Assembly: GCF_041320665.1 (NCBI RefSeq)
Contig: NZ_CP166730.1
Span: 3,658,001-3,722,000, forward strand
DNA from: Comamonas sp. GB3 AK4-5
GTDB taxonomy: Bacteria > Pseudomonadota > Gammaproteobacteria > Burkholderiales > Burkholderiaceae_C
Direction: 5' to 3'
Length of the DNA stretch: 64,000 nucleotides
Part shown: positions 41,731-51,344 of the stretch, one piece after another
Numbering within the stretch: position 1 is the stretch's first letter
How the letters are laid out: each line of letters begins with the position of its first letter
Notes under the pieces: generated by a model
What the model was told of the DNA's origin: nothing
What the model saw: only the letters and a program-made list of their open reading frames with translations
The model's database searches: none
Position numbers and translations under genes: made by a program

Positions 41731-42567
41731 TCATTCAGCCATAGGCAACGCTGGGGCAGGTCCAAGACCCGCAGTGAAAAGCGCAAACAGCTCGGAAGGG
41801 CTGCGCACATCCAGCTTGGCATAGACATGGCGTCGGTGGCTTTTCACCGTTTCGCTGGCAATGCCCAAGTGCTGGGCGATGGACTGCAGGGAATGGCCTT
41901 GCAGCGTCAGACGGGCGACTTCTGCCTCGCGCGGCGAGAGCGCGCCGACACCAAAGCGTGCCAGCGCATCGCGAAAAGGGAGCGCCAGCGATGGAGCCGC
42001 AAGCCCTTTTGCCGCAGCCGTATCTGTGCCGGCGTCGGCATGACGGGACAAGATGGCCAACAGCCAGGGCTGCAAAGGGTGGAGCGAACGGGCTTCCGAG
42101 GCCGCGTAATGCTGGCCGGCTCCCAGGGACACCGACAACAGCCCACCATGGCTTGCACACACCAGCTGGACCTCATCCTGGCCCACGGCGTCGCGAAAGT
42201 AGTTTGCGTAGTAATCGGTCTGTCGAAAGCAGTCGGGCGCCACATCGCTGAGCCAATGCAGTCCTGGCCCGAGTCCGTTCTCGAAGGCCTGGAAAAAAGG
42301 ATCCAGACGGTACATACCTTCCACATAGCGTGTGACCTGGGACTCCGCTGCACTGGCGACCCAGTCAAACTCCAGCACCACCGTGGGTGCCTGGCGGGGG
42401 TAGTACCAGGTCACCAGCGCATTTTCAAACGCCAGGCGCACACGCAGCAGTTTGAAAAATGCAGGCCAGAAATGCACAGAGCCCAGCGCATGGGTAGCCT
42501 CTGCTGCGGCTTCAAACAGGGGCCGCTCCGCCGCGCAATCCATGGAGGGAGGGTTCCAGCTTGTCAT
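41731..42567 (-). CDS. LuxR-type HTH regulator
   Basis: 278 residues. The N-terminal ~200 have no recognised sensor (no obvious acyl-homoserine-lactone site residues); the C-terminal ~65 are the LuxR/NarL HTH: LSPREAEVARLTLQGHSLQSIAQHLGIASETVKSHRRHVYAKL. It starts 9 bp after the P1 peptidase stop and so is the last gene of a permease-peptidase-regulator operon, which it may control. Confidence 0.88.
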   Translation of the reverse strand: MTSWNPPSMDCAAERPLFEAAAEATHALGSVHFWPAFFKLLRVRLAFENALVTWYYPRQAPTVVLEFDWVASAAESQVTRYVEGMYRLDPFFQAFENGLGPGLHWLSDVAPDCFRQTDYYANYFRDAVGQDEVQLVCASHGGLLSVSLGAGQHYAASEARSLHPLQPWLLAILSRHADAGTDTAAAKGLAAPSLALPFRDALARFGVGALSPREAEVARLTLQGHSLQSIAQHLGIASETVKSHRRHVYAKLDVRSPSELFALFTAGLGPAPALPMAE

Positions 42568-42576
42568 GTGTTGTCG

Positions 42577-43734
42577 TCACCGGGCCAGCAGCCGTTGCAA
42601 TTCGGCGTGGGGAATGCCGGGGCTGCGGCGCCCATCCAGCCCGACCATGCTGCGGCCCGCCACCAGGGCGTTGACGACTGCCTCCTCGGTGGCTTCGACA
42701 ACGGCGGTATAGAGCGCATCCACATGGCCCCAGGGGACAAAGCACAGAGAGCGCAGCACAGCATCTTCGGGCTCGCTGCCGGGAAAACGGCTGTCCAGCG
42801 CTCCCGCATTGGCCGTGGAAAATGCCATGAACAAATCCCCGGAAAAATGCGAACCACAAGTGCCTGTGCGGGCAATCCCCAGGCCAACCCGCCGGGCAAG
42901 CGCCTTGCATTGCAGCGGCAGCAAGGGCGCATCCGTGGCAACGATGGCAAGACACGAACCCGCGCCAGCCGGGGCATCGCCAAAATGGGCTTGCAGTGGA
43001 TTGTCTGCAGCCAGGGCCGCGCCCACATCCACACCGCCTATGCGCAACTCCTGCCGCACGCCAAAGTTGGCTTGCAAAAACACGCCCACCGTAAAGTGCT
43101 GCGCCCCAAAGCGCACCTGGCGGGAGGCCGTGCCATTGCCCGCCTTGAAGGCGTAGCAGTTCATTCCCGTGCCGCCACCTGCGGCCCCTTCGGGCACCGC
43201 GCCGGAGGACGCCGACTCCAGGGCCAGCGCCGCGTGCTCCGGCAGCACATGCTGGCCATTGATGTCGTTGAGATAGCCATCCCAGGTCTCTCCTACCACC
43301 GGCAGCAGCCACTGCCGCCCCAGCTGCGGCTGCTGCTGCAACACCCATTGCAAGCTGCCATGGTGGCAAGCACCCACGGAATGGGTATTGCTCAGGAGAA
43401 TGGGCATGGCCAGGCCGCCGCTTTCCTCTATCCAGGCACTGCCCGTGAGCTCGCCATTGCCATTGAGCGAATGCAGGCCGGCCGCGCAGGAGCGGCCCAG
43501 CGCCTGGCGTCCGCGCGGCAAGATGGCGGTGACGCCGGTGCGAATGGCCTTGCCGCTGCCGGACTCCCCCAGCAAGGTGACGCAGCCGACCTCCACCCCC
43601 GGCACATCGGTAATGGCATTCCAGGGGCCGGGCACGCCGGCAAAATGCAGCCCCAGATCGCGGGCACGCGGCGCGCCCCCCTCCAGCGGGGTATGTCCAA
43701 TCAAGGGCGGCAACGCGGTATTCGTCCAGGGCAT
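42577..43734 (-). CDS. P1 family peptidase (DmpA/BapA-like aminopeptidase)
   Basis: 385 residues of the Ntn-hydrolase-like DmpA family, which cleaves itself and releases N-terminal D- or L-amino acids or beta-amino acids from peptides. Blocks: NAITDVPGVEVGCVTL, GNGELTGSAWIEESG, the nucleophile region GGGTGMNCYAFKAGNGTASR (self-cleavage expected at GNG/TAS), and VATDAPLLPLQCKALARRVGLGIARTG. ATG 43734 is chosen; the frame is open to 43761. It lies between an amino acid permease and a LuxR gene, consistent with use of imported peptides or amides. Confidence 0.9.
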   Translation of the reverse strand: MPWTNTALPPLIGHTPLEGGAPRARDLGLHFAGVPGPWNAITDVPGVEVGCVTLLGESGSGKAIRTGVTAILPRGRQALGRSCAAGLHSLNGNGELTGSAWIEESGGLAMPILLSNTHSVGACHHGSLQWVLQQQPQLGRQWLLPVVGETWDGYLNDINGQHVLPEHAALALESASSGAVPEGAAGGGTGMNCYAFKAGNGTASRQVRFGAQHFTVGVFLQANFGVRQELRIGGVDVGAALAADNPLQAHFGDAPAGAGSCLAIVATDAPLLPLQCKALARRVGLGIARTGTCGSHFSGDLFMAFSTANAGALDSRFPGSEPEDAVLRSLCFVPWGHVDALYTAVVEATEEAVVNALVAGRSMVGLDGRRSPGIPHAELQRLLAR

Positions 43735-43803
43735 TCGCCAATTCCTCTGTGGTGATTCCAATTTCCAAGCAAGACCAGGTCTGCGCAGTTTTTGAACAGG
43801 GTT

Positions 43804-45243
43804 TCAGGAATTCAGCGGCGCTTGCCCACGGAGCATGCCTATAAGGCAGGCCACAAAAGGCAAGGCCGCCAGCAACGCGCTCAAGGCCACGCTGCCACCG
43901 GTGAGCAGCGTGAAGTTGGACAGCACCAGTGTGGCGCAGCCCAGCAGGCCCAGCAGCGCCAGTGCCGGCGCAATGCGGCAGCGAAACACATCGTTTCTGG
44001 CCAGCGCGTGATGGCGCGAGAAAAACACATAGACAGCGGCCGACGTGGCAAAGAGCAGCAACACCATGCCCACGGTGGCCACACCGGCCATGGAGCCGAA
44101 TACCGACACCAGAGGGTCCAGCCGGAGCAGGGCAAAGATGGCAATGATGAGCGCCGCCGTGATGGTCTGCACCAGGGATGAGAGATGGGGCGATGCATGG
44201 CGCGGGTGCACACGGCCCAGGGCTTGCGGCAAAAGCCGTTTGCGCGCCAGCACATGCTGGTAGCGTGCCAGAACATTGTGAAAAGAGAGCACGCAGGCAA
44301 ACAGGCTGGAAATCAGCAGCACATTCACGATGTCGCGGCCAATGGGCCCCAGATAGGTCTGGGCATTGTCCAGCAGCAGATTGCCCTTGCCTTCCAAGGT
44401 CTGGTTGGCAGCGGCCTTGACGTGGTCGACACCTTCGGCAATGACCAGCGCCCAGCAGGCCAGCGCATAAAAACTGCCCAGCAGCAGCACGGACAGGTAG
44501 GTGGCACGGGGAATCGTCCGCGCAGGCTCCCTGGCCTCATCCCGGAAGACGGCCGTCGCCTCGAAGCCGATAAAGCCCGTCAACGCGAACAGCACCGCCA
44601 CACCCAGCGAGCCCTCCAGAAACACCGAAGGCTTGAAGGATTGGATATTGATGCCCGAAGCTCCGCCGCTGACAAAGATCATGGTGCTCATGGCCACCAC
44701 CACCAGCACTTCACAGGCCAGGGCAATGCCCAGCACCCTGGCGCTCAGGCTGATATGCCTATACCCGAGCCAGGCCACCAGCGCCAGGGTGGCAAACGCA
44801 TAAACAGGCCAGGGCACCTCAGGGCCGCCATAGGCTTTGACCGTGTCATTCACCGCCCAGCCCATATAGCCATAGATGCCGACTTGAATGGCCGTGTAGG
44901 TGACAAGGGCCACCAGCGCAACCCCCATGCCGGCCCGGTGGCCCAGCCCCTTGCTGACATAGGAGAAAAAGGCCCCGGCCTCGTTGACATGGGGCGTCAT
45001 GGCCACAAAGCCCATCGAAAAAAGAAACAGCACGGCCGAGGCGATGATGAAACCCATGGGGGCTCCGGCGCCGTTTCCCAGGCCCATCCCTAGCGGGATG
45101 TTTCCGCCAATGACGGTCAAGGGTGCCGCCGCCGCGAGCACCATGAGGGCAATGCCGGAGACTCCCAGGCTTCCTCTCAGCTCACCGCTTGCGGGCGTTG
45201 CACCGATATCCTGGAAGCGGTCTTGAAGATTGCTTGCTGTCAT
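43804..45243 (-). CDS. APC family amino acid permease
   Basis: 479-residue transporter with 12 membrane segments. LMVLAAAAPLTVIGGNIPLGM near the N-terminus and FIGFEATAVFRDEAREPARTIPRATYLSV are typical of APC permeases related to the ethanolamine/polyamine group. ATG 45243 has AAAGGTG upstream; the frame continues to 45417 without similarity. It is the first gene of the operon with the P1 peptidase (69 bp downstream) and LuxR regulator. Substrate unknown. Confidence 0.88.
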   Translation of the reverse strand: MTASNLQDRFQDIGATPASGELRGSLGVSGIALMVLAAAAPLTVIGGNIPLGMGLGNGAGAPMGFIIASAVLFLFSMGFVAMTPHVNEAGAFFSYVSKGLGHRAGMGVALVALVTYTAIQVGIYGYMGWAVNDTVKAYGGPEVPWPVYAFATLALVAWLGYRHISLSARVLGIALACEVLVVVAMSTMIFVSGGASGINIQSFKPSVFLEGSLGVAVLFALTGFIGFEATAVFRDEAREPARTIPRATYLSVLLLGSFYALACWALVIAEGVDHVKAAANQTLEGKGNLLLDNAQTYLGPIGRDIVNVLLISSLFACVLSFHNVLARYQHVLARKRLLPQALGRVHPRHASPHLSSLVQTITAALIIAIFALLRLDPLVSVFGSMAGVATVGMVLLLFATSAAVYVFFSRHHALARNDVFRCRIAPALALLGLLGCATLVLSNFTLLTGGSVALSALLAALPFVACLIGMLRGQAPLNS

Positions 45244-45486
45244 CAAGGCACCTTTGTGTCTGGTCCACATGAAACCTGTGGAGCAGCATACAAAGCGGTC
45301 TCGGTTGTCGACAGAGTGATTGCAAGTACCCACATCGGGTGATGCAAGCAGAAGAGATCGCAAACTGGCTCCGGGGCAAGCCCGGTTCGCCCGAATGGTG
45401 CGGCGCAACTGCAGCATCTACCATGGCCCACATGTGTGCATGCCCCGCGCTGCACCGCTTTTTCACCCCGTTCTGGAGAGCGCCCC

Positions 45487-45942
45487 ATGCCCATGTTTGT
45501 CGACACCTCGCCCCCTGGCCAATGCATTTTCTGCAAGCTGGTGGCCGGAGAGATTCCAGCTGCCACCATTTACGAAGACGCGCTGACCATTGCCTTTATG
45601 GACATAGGCCAGGTCAACCCCGGCCATGTGCTGGTGGCCACCAAGCGCCATGCCGTCACGCTGCTGGAGCTGACACCGGCCGAATGCGCCGCCGTGATGC
45701 AAACAGCCCAGCGCGTGGCCGTGGCAGCCGAGCAGGTGTTTGGCCCGGACGGCATCACCCTGTTCCAGGCCAATGGCGCGGCCGGCGGGCAAACCGTTTT
45801 CCACTTTCATATGCACATGCTGCCCCGCCATGTGGATGACGGCATGCACCTCACCTGGCCACGCAAGGAACCCGGCATGGCCGTGCTGCAAGGCTATGCC
45901 GAGCGGCTGCGCACGGCATTGGCAGCGGCGGAAGCTGCCTGA
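45487..45942 (+). CDS. HIT family protein
   Basis: 151-residue histidine-triad hydrolase of the HINT/Fhit superfamily. CIFCKLVAGEIPAATIYED at the start, NPGHVLVATKRH, and the triad HFHMHMLPR. Members split nucleotide-AMP conjugates or transfer AMP. ATG 45487 or 45493 is the start. Divergent from the permease operon. Confidence 0.93.
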   Translation: MPMFVDTSPPGQCIFCKLVAGEIPAATIYEDALTIAFMDIGQVNPGHVLVATKRHAVTLLELTPAECAAVMQTAQRVAVAAEQVFGPDGITLFQANGAAGGQTVFHFHMHMLPRHVDDGMHLTWPRKEPGMAVLQGYAERLRTALAAAEAA

Positions 45943-45970
45943 TATTTGCAGCAAATGCTCTGATTTAGAG

Positions 45971-46005
45971 AGCTGCTGATGCCCATACTGCAAGGGCTAC
46001 AGCGG
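45971..46005. repeat. Dispersed short intergenic repeat (copy 2)
   Basis: AGCTGCTGATGCCCATACTG and the following GGGCTACAGCGG match the complement of 5635-5669 with a few changes. Confidence 0.55.
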
Positions 46006-46195
46006 TAAAACACTTGAAATTCCCGTGTTTCCCATCTGGCTGGACCCACCCTCACCCCTGCCCTCTCCCGCCCAGGCGGGCGAGGGAGTAAGACAAGCGA
46101 GCAAGGGCAGTAGCCGCACAGCACTTGGTCCATCAAACTACCAGCCGGAGCGGGCCTGCGCCGTACAGTGGGCGCTGGGACATTTTCCACAACGC

Positions 46196-46303
46196 CCAGA
46201 CGGTGCTTCAGGCGAGGCGACTCGCCCGCTGACAGTACTTGCGTACGGCAAGGGCGAGCAACGACGCATCAAGCGCCGTATGGGCGCCTCCGCACAAGGC
46301 GGC
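46196..46303 (+). repeat. Structured dispersed element, copy 2
   Basis: Outer stem CCAGACGGTGCTT (46196-46208) with AAGCGCCGTATGG (46271-46283); middle CTCGCCC (46221-46227) with GGGCGAG (46252-46258); inner GTAC (46235-46238) with GTAC (46243-46246). It ends CAAGGCGGC, 11 bp before the adenine deaminase stop. Compared with copy 1 (8278-8384), paired positions differ in a matched way. Confidence 0.75.
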
Positions 46304-46313
46304 CACCCAAAGT

Positions 46314-47363
<1,050 letters not shown>

Positions 47364-47565
47364 CTAGGCACACTCCAAAGATGGGGCCGCAGGCAGGTGG
47401 CCAGCGGCGATGGGCAAGAGGCCCGTAGCAGCGATTAGGACATAGCGGCCTGCTCTGCAGCCGATTTTGCGTGCAGATTGTGTGCCCGAACGTTCACCCC
47501 AGCCCACCGGCGAACGCAAATCCATGGTCAGCGCGCCGGCATGGCGGCGCCCTATCCTGCCCAAC

Positions 47566-47591
47566 AAAAAGGCTGCCCGGTGGGCAGCCTT
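47566..47591 (-). terminator. Intrinsic terminator after the second BMP gene
   Basis: AAGGCTGCCC (47569-47578) / GGGCAGCCTT (47582-47591), 3-nt loop, with U5 on the minus strand. Confidence 0.9.
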
Positions 47592-47646
47592 GTGGAGCAT
47601 GGCGACGGGCAGATGCCCGAACGCCTTGCAGCAGCGCCAGCGCGGC

Positions 47647-48795
47647 TTACTTGGCGCCCGGCACCTTGCCTTCCACGCCCTTGACGTAGAAGTTGATGCC
47701 TTGCAAGAAGGCGTCATCGGCGGCCTTGTCGGCGGCCAGGGCTTCCTTGCCGTCGTTGGTGGCGATCGGGCCCTTCCAGATCACAAAGCTGCCGTCCTTC
47801 AGGCCTTTTTTGACCTCTTCCACCTTGGCCTTGGCTTCGGCGGGCACGTCGGCAGCGATGGACACCAGGTCGATGGCGCCTTCCTTCACGCCCCACCAGC
47901 TCTGGCCCGTGGTCCAGGTGTTGTTCTGCACGTCATTCACGACCTTGGTGTAGTAGGGCACCCAGTCGATCACGGCCGAGCCCAGGTGGGCCTTGGGGCC
48001 GTAGGCCGTCATGTCCGAATCCCAGCCAAAGGCGCGGGCGCCCTTTTCCTCGGCGGTCTTGAGCACGGCGGGCGAATCGGTGTTCTGGAACAGCACGTCG
48101 GCACCGCCATGGATCAGGCTGGTGGCGGCTTCGGTTTCCTTGGGAGGGCTGAACCATTCGTTCACCCACACCACCTTGGTCTTGATCTGGGGGTTCACGC
48201 TCAGCGCGCCCAGGGTGAAGCTGTTGATGTTGCGGATCACCTCGGGGATGGGCACCGAGCCCACCACGCCCAGGGTGTTGGACTTGGTCATGGAGCCGGC
48301 CACCACGCCGGCCAGGTAGGCGCCTTCGTAGGTGCGGCTGTCATAGGTGCGCACATTCTCGGCCGTCTTGTAGCCGGTGGCATGCTCCCACTTCACATCC
48401 TTGAAGTCGCCCGACAGCTTCTGGATGGTGTCCATATAGCCGAAGGTGGTGCCAAAGATCAGCTTGTTGCCCTGGGTGGCGAGGTCACGCAGCACGCGCT
48501 CGGCGTCGGGGCCTTCGGACACGCTTTCCACATACGTGGTCTGGATCTTGTCGCCAAATGCGGCTTCCAGCTTTTTGCGCGCCTGATCATGGGCAAACGA
48601 CCAGCCACCGTCGCCCACAGGGCCCACATAGGCAAAGCCAATCTTCAGCGGCTCGGCCTTGGCAGCGGGTGCGGGGTCGGCAGCGGGGGCTGCCGGTGCC
48701 GGCTCTTCCTTTTTGCCGCAGCCCGCCAGAACGGCGGCAGTCACGGCAGACAGGGCTGCCAGCTTGAACAAAGAGCGCTTCTTCAGATCAGTCAT
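47647..48795 (-). CDS. BMP family ABC transporter substrate-binding lipoprotein, copy 2
   Basis: 382 residues. Lipoprotein signal with lipobox (VTAAVLAGC, Cys about 24), an Ala/Pro-rich linker, then the Bmp/PnrA periplasmic fold: IGFAYVGPVGDGGWSFAHD, FGTTFGYMD, VGSVPIPEVIRNINSF and VKEGAIDL. Relatives bind purine nucleosides or bases. It is a paralogue of the upstream copy 1 (49072-50220), of exactly equal length, with its own terminator; the 276-bp gap between the copies also holds a terminator, so copy 2 is probably separately transcribed or made by read-through. Confidence 0.93.
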   Translation of the reverse strand: MTDLKKRSLFKLAALSAVTAAVLAGCGKKEEPAPAAPAADPAPAAKAEPLKIGFAYVGPVGDGGWSFAHDQARKKLEAAFGDKIQTTYVESVSEGPDAERVLRDLATQGNKLIFGTTFGYMDTIQKLSGDFKDVKWEHATGYKTAENVRTYDSRTYEGAYLAGVVAGSMTKSNTLGVVGSVPIPEVIRNINSFTLGALSVNPQIKTKVVWVNEWFSPPKETEAATSLIHGGADVLFQNTDSPAVLKTAEEKGARAFGWDSDMTAYGPKAHLGSAVIDWVPYYTKVVNDVQNNTWTTGQSWWGVKEGAIDLVSIAADVPAEAKAKVEEVKKGLKDGSFVIWKGPIATNDGKEALAADKAADDAFLQGINFYVKGVEGKVPGAK

Positions 48796-49032
48796 GGATA
48801 TTCCTTCTGGAGGAAAGTGGGTGTTGGGGGCTGGGCATTTGCACAGGGCCCAAGGTGGCCAGGGCCTGTTTCGCGCAGAGGCGCTATGGTTGCACAGTTT
48901 GGGCCGGGAATCTGCCTTGCAGCCTCCCGGCCGCCACGCTGTACCCGGCGCACAACGCCGTCGAATGCCCAAACCCGTTGCCATAGGCCAGCGCATGCCA
49001 GGAGCGCACCACCTTGGCGCGCAAACGCCCGC

Positions 49033-49056
49033 AAAAAAGCCTCCCGAAGGAGGCTT
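49033..49056 (-). terminator. Intrinsic terminator after the first BMP gene
   Basis: AAGCCTCC (49037-49044) / GGAGGCTT (49049-49056) with a CGAA loop and six Us on the minus strand. Confidence 0.92.
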
Positions 49057-49071
49057 GGGAGGGCAGCGTGC

Positions 49072-50220
49072 TTACTTGCCGTCGCTGCCGGGCACCTTGC
49101 CTTCCACGCCGTTGACGTAGAAGTTGATGCCGCGCAAGAAGCCGTCGTCCGCCACCTGGCCGGCAGGCAGCACTTCCTTGCCGCTGTTGTCCTTGATGGG
49201 GCCGGTCCAGACCGCGAAGGAGCCGTCCTTCATGCCGGCCTTGGCCTTCTCGACCTTGTCCTTGATTTCCTGGGGCACCTGGTCGGCAATCTTCACCAGA
49301 TCCATGGCGCCTTCCTTGACGCCCCACCAGTAATTACCGCCCTGCCAGTTGCCGGCCAGCGTGTCTTCCACCACCTTGGTGTAGTACGGCGTCCAGTTGA
49401 TGACGGCCGAGCCCAGGTGCGCCTTGGGAGCGAAGGCGCTCATGTCGCCGTCCTTGCCAAAGGCATAGGCACCACGCTCTTCCGCCGTCTTCAGCACGGC
49501 AGGCGAGTTGGTGTTCTGGTACATCACGTCCACGCCGCCGTTGAGCAAGCTGGTGGCGGCCTCGGTCTCCTTTGGTGGGGCGAACCATTCGTTCACCCAC
49601 ACCACCTTGGCCTTGATCGTGGGATCGATGGCCTGGGCACCCAGCACAAAGGAGTTGATGTTGCGCACCACTTCAGGAATCGGCACCGAAGCCACCACGC
49701 CCACGGTCTTGGTCTTGGTCATGGCACCAGCCACCAGACCCGCCAGGTAAGCGCCTTCAAAGGTCTTGCTGTCGTACACGGCCACGTTGTCGGCCTGCTT
49801 GTAGCCGGTGGCATGTTCGAACTTCACGTCCTTCAGGTCGGCTGCGGCCTTTTGCACAAACTCCTGGTAGCCAAAGCTGGTGGCAAAAATCAGCTTGTTG
49901 CCCTGTCCGGCCATGTCACGCACCACGCGCTCGGCGTCGGCGCTCTCGGGAACGCTTTCCACCATGGAAGTCTCGATCTTGTCTGCAAACTTCTCCTGGA
50001 TGGCCTTGCGGGCCAGCTCATGCTGGAAAGTCCAGCCGCCGTCGCCGATGGGGCTGACGTACATAAAGCCGATCTTCAGCTTGTCGGCAGCCGCCGGAGC
50101 CAAGGCTTCGGGAGCCGCAGCAGGGGCCGCAGCCTCCTCCTTCTTGCCGCAGGCCGTCAGCACGGCCAGGGACATGGCCGACAGGCCAACCATCTTGATC
50201 AGGGCACGCTTGGTGGTCAT
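49072..50220 (-). CDS. BMP family ABC transporter substrate-binding lipoprotein, copy 1
   Basis: 382 residues; lipobox LAVLTAC, then LKIGFMYVSPIGDGGWTFQHE, FATSFGYQE, ASVPIPEVVRNINSF and VKEGAMDLVKI. Clearly related to copy 2 along the whole length, with most changes in the linker and at surface positions. Receptor for the ABC permeases encoded upstream; purine nucleoside or base ligand inferred from neighbouring deaminase and xdh genes. Two receptors for one transporter may widen its substrate range. Confidence 0.93.
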   Translation of the reverse strand: MTTKRALIKMVGLSAMSLAVLTACGKKEEAAAPAAAPEALAPAAADKLKIGFMYVSPIGDGGWTFQHELARKAIQEKFADKIETSMVESVPESADAERVVRDMAGQGNKLIFATSFGYQEFVQKAAADLKDVKFEHATGYKQADNVAVYDSKTFEGAYLAGLVAGAMTKTKTVGVVASVPIPEVVRNINSFVLGAQAIDPTIKAKVVWVNEWFAPPKETEAATSLLNGGVDVMYQNTNSPAVLKTAEERGAYAFGKDGDMSAFAPKAHLGSAVINWTPYYTKVVEDTLAGNWQGGNYWWGVKEGAMDLVKIADQVPQEIKDKVEKAKAGMKDGSFAVWTGPIKDNSGKEVLPAGQVADDGFLRGINFYVNGVEGKVPGSDGK

Positions 50221-50289
50221 TGCTATTTCCTCTTTATTTTCAAAACGTCTATTGTCCCGCCGCCGCTAGCACTTGGTACAAGCAACAGC

Positions 50290-50420
50290 CCTCAAAAACT
50301 GGCGCGCCCCAAGCCAGAGACACCGCGCAAGGGCCGCCCCGCCGCGCCGGTGTCGTCCCCCTGCCCGCGAGCGTAGCTAGCGAAGAGCGGGGGGAAGGCG
50401 CGCAGCGACTCAGGGGGGTG
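50290..50420 (-). repeat. Stop-proximal hairpin/terminator repeat, copy E
   Basis: On the minus strand it begins immediately after the permease stop codon: CCCCCCTGAGTCGC, GCTCTTCGC...CTCGCGGGC insert, AGGGGGACGAC, GGGGCGGCCCTTGCGCGGTG, then CTGGC...GCCAG with TTTTT (50293-50316). It separates the permease and receptor genes of the same transport cluster. Confidence 0.8.
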
Positions 50421-51344
50421 TCACGACCCCGGATAAAACGGCTTGCCCAGCGAGGCCGGCATATTCGCCCGAATCCAGGCCGGATTGCGCGAGATGATAA
50501 CCAGCACAGCTATGGTGGCCAGATACGGCAGCATGGACAGCAGCTGGCTGGCCACCTGCACGCCGGTGGCCTGCAGGTGGAACTGCAGCATGGTCACGCC
50601 GCCAAATAGGTAGGCGCCCAGCAACACGCGGGCAGGCCGCCAGGTGGCAAAAGTGGTCAGCGCCAGGGCAATCCAGCCACGGCCGGCCACCATGCCCTCC
50701 ACCCACAGCGGGGTGTAGACGGTGGACACATAGGCGCCGGCCAGGCCGCACAGGGCACCGCCCGCCATCACAGCGGCCAGGCGAATCGGGCGCACGGCGT
50801 AGCCGATGGCATGGGCCGACTCGGGCGACTCACCCACGGCGCGCAGCACCAGGCCAGCGCGCGAGCGGTACAAAAACCAGACCAGCACGGCAGCCAGCAC
50901 CACGGTGATGTAGACCAGGGGGTGCAGCTTGAACAGGGCCGGGCCCACCACCGGAATGTCCGACAGATAAGGCACGGCGTACTTGGGCAACTCGGGCAGC
51001 TTGGCCTGCACATAGGACTGGCCAACAAAGGCCGAGCAACCCACGCCAAACAGGCTCAGCGCCAGGCCGGTGGCGTACTGGTTGGTGTTCAGCCAGATGA
51101 CCAGCAAACCAAACAGGCCAGCCAGCAAGGCCCCTGCGGCCATGCCGGCGGCAAAGCCCAGCCAGGTGCTGCCGGTGTGCACCACGGTGGCAAAGCCGGC
51201 CAGCGCGGCGCACAGCATCACGCCTTCGGCGCCCAGGTTGACGATGCCGGCCTTCTCATTGATCAGCAGGCCCAGGGCGGCCAGGGCCAGCACGGTGCCG
51301 GCGCTCAGCGTGGAGCCCAAAAGCAGTGCGTAGGCATCCATCAC
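50421..51344 (-). CDS. BMP-type ABC transporter permease 2
   Basis: 307 residues, about 8-10 membrane segments, of the BPD_transp_2 (LivH/RbsC) fold: LAALGLLINEKAGIVNLGAEGVML near the start and RAVGESPESAHAIGYAVRPIRLAAVMAGGALCGLAGAY as the coupling region. Equivalent to NupQ/YufQ. Starts inside the last codons of the preceding permease gene (ATGA, 51341-51344), so translation is coupled. Confidence 0.93.
   Translation of the reverse strand: MMDAYALLLGSTLSAGTVLALAALGLLINEKAGIVNLGAEGVMLCAALAGFATVVHTGSTWLGFAAGMAAGALLAGLFGLLVIWLNTNQYATGLALSLFGVGCSAFVGQSYVQAKLPELPKYAVPYLSDIPVVGPALFKLHPLVYITVVLAAVLVWFLYRSRAGLVLRAVGESPESAHAIGYAVRPIRLAAVMAGGALCGLAGAYVSTVYTPLWVEGMVAGRGWIALALTTFATWRPARVLLGAYLFGGVTMLQFHLQATGVQVASQLLSMLPYLATIAVLVIISRNPAWIRANMPASLGKPFYPGS

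Larger units (their letters stand above)
45943..46313. other. Gene-free gap between convergent HIT and adenine deaminase genes
   Basis: 371 bp filled by three repeats: the short dispersed repeat (45971-46005), a CTCCC-type fragment (46048-46072) and the structured element (46196-46303). No credible gene. Confidence 0.6.

Noticed and set aside
47467..50376. A 969-codon plus-strand frame across both BMP genes
   Set aside because: It is antisense to two clear paralogous lipoprotein genes and runs across intergenic terminators; both repeats of its sequence only mirror the gene duplication.
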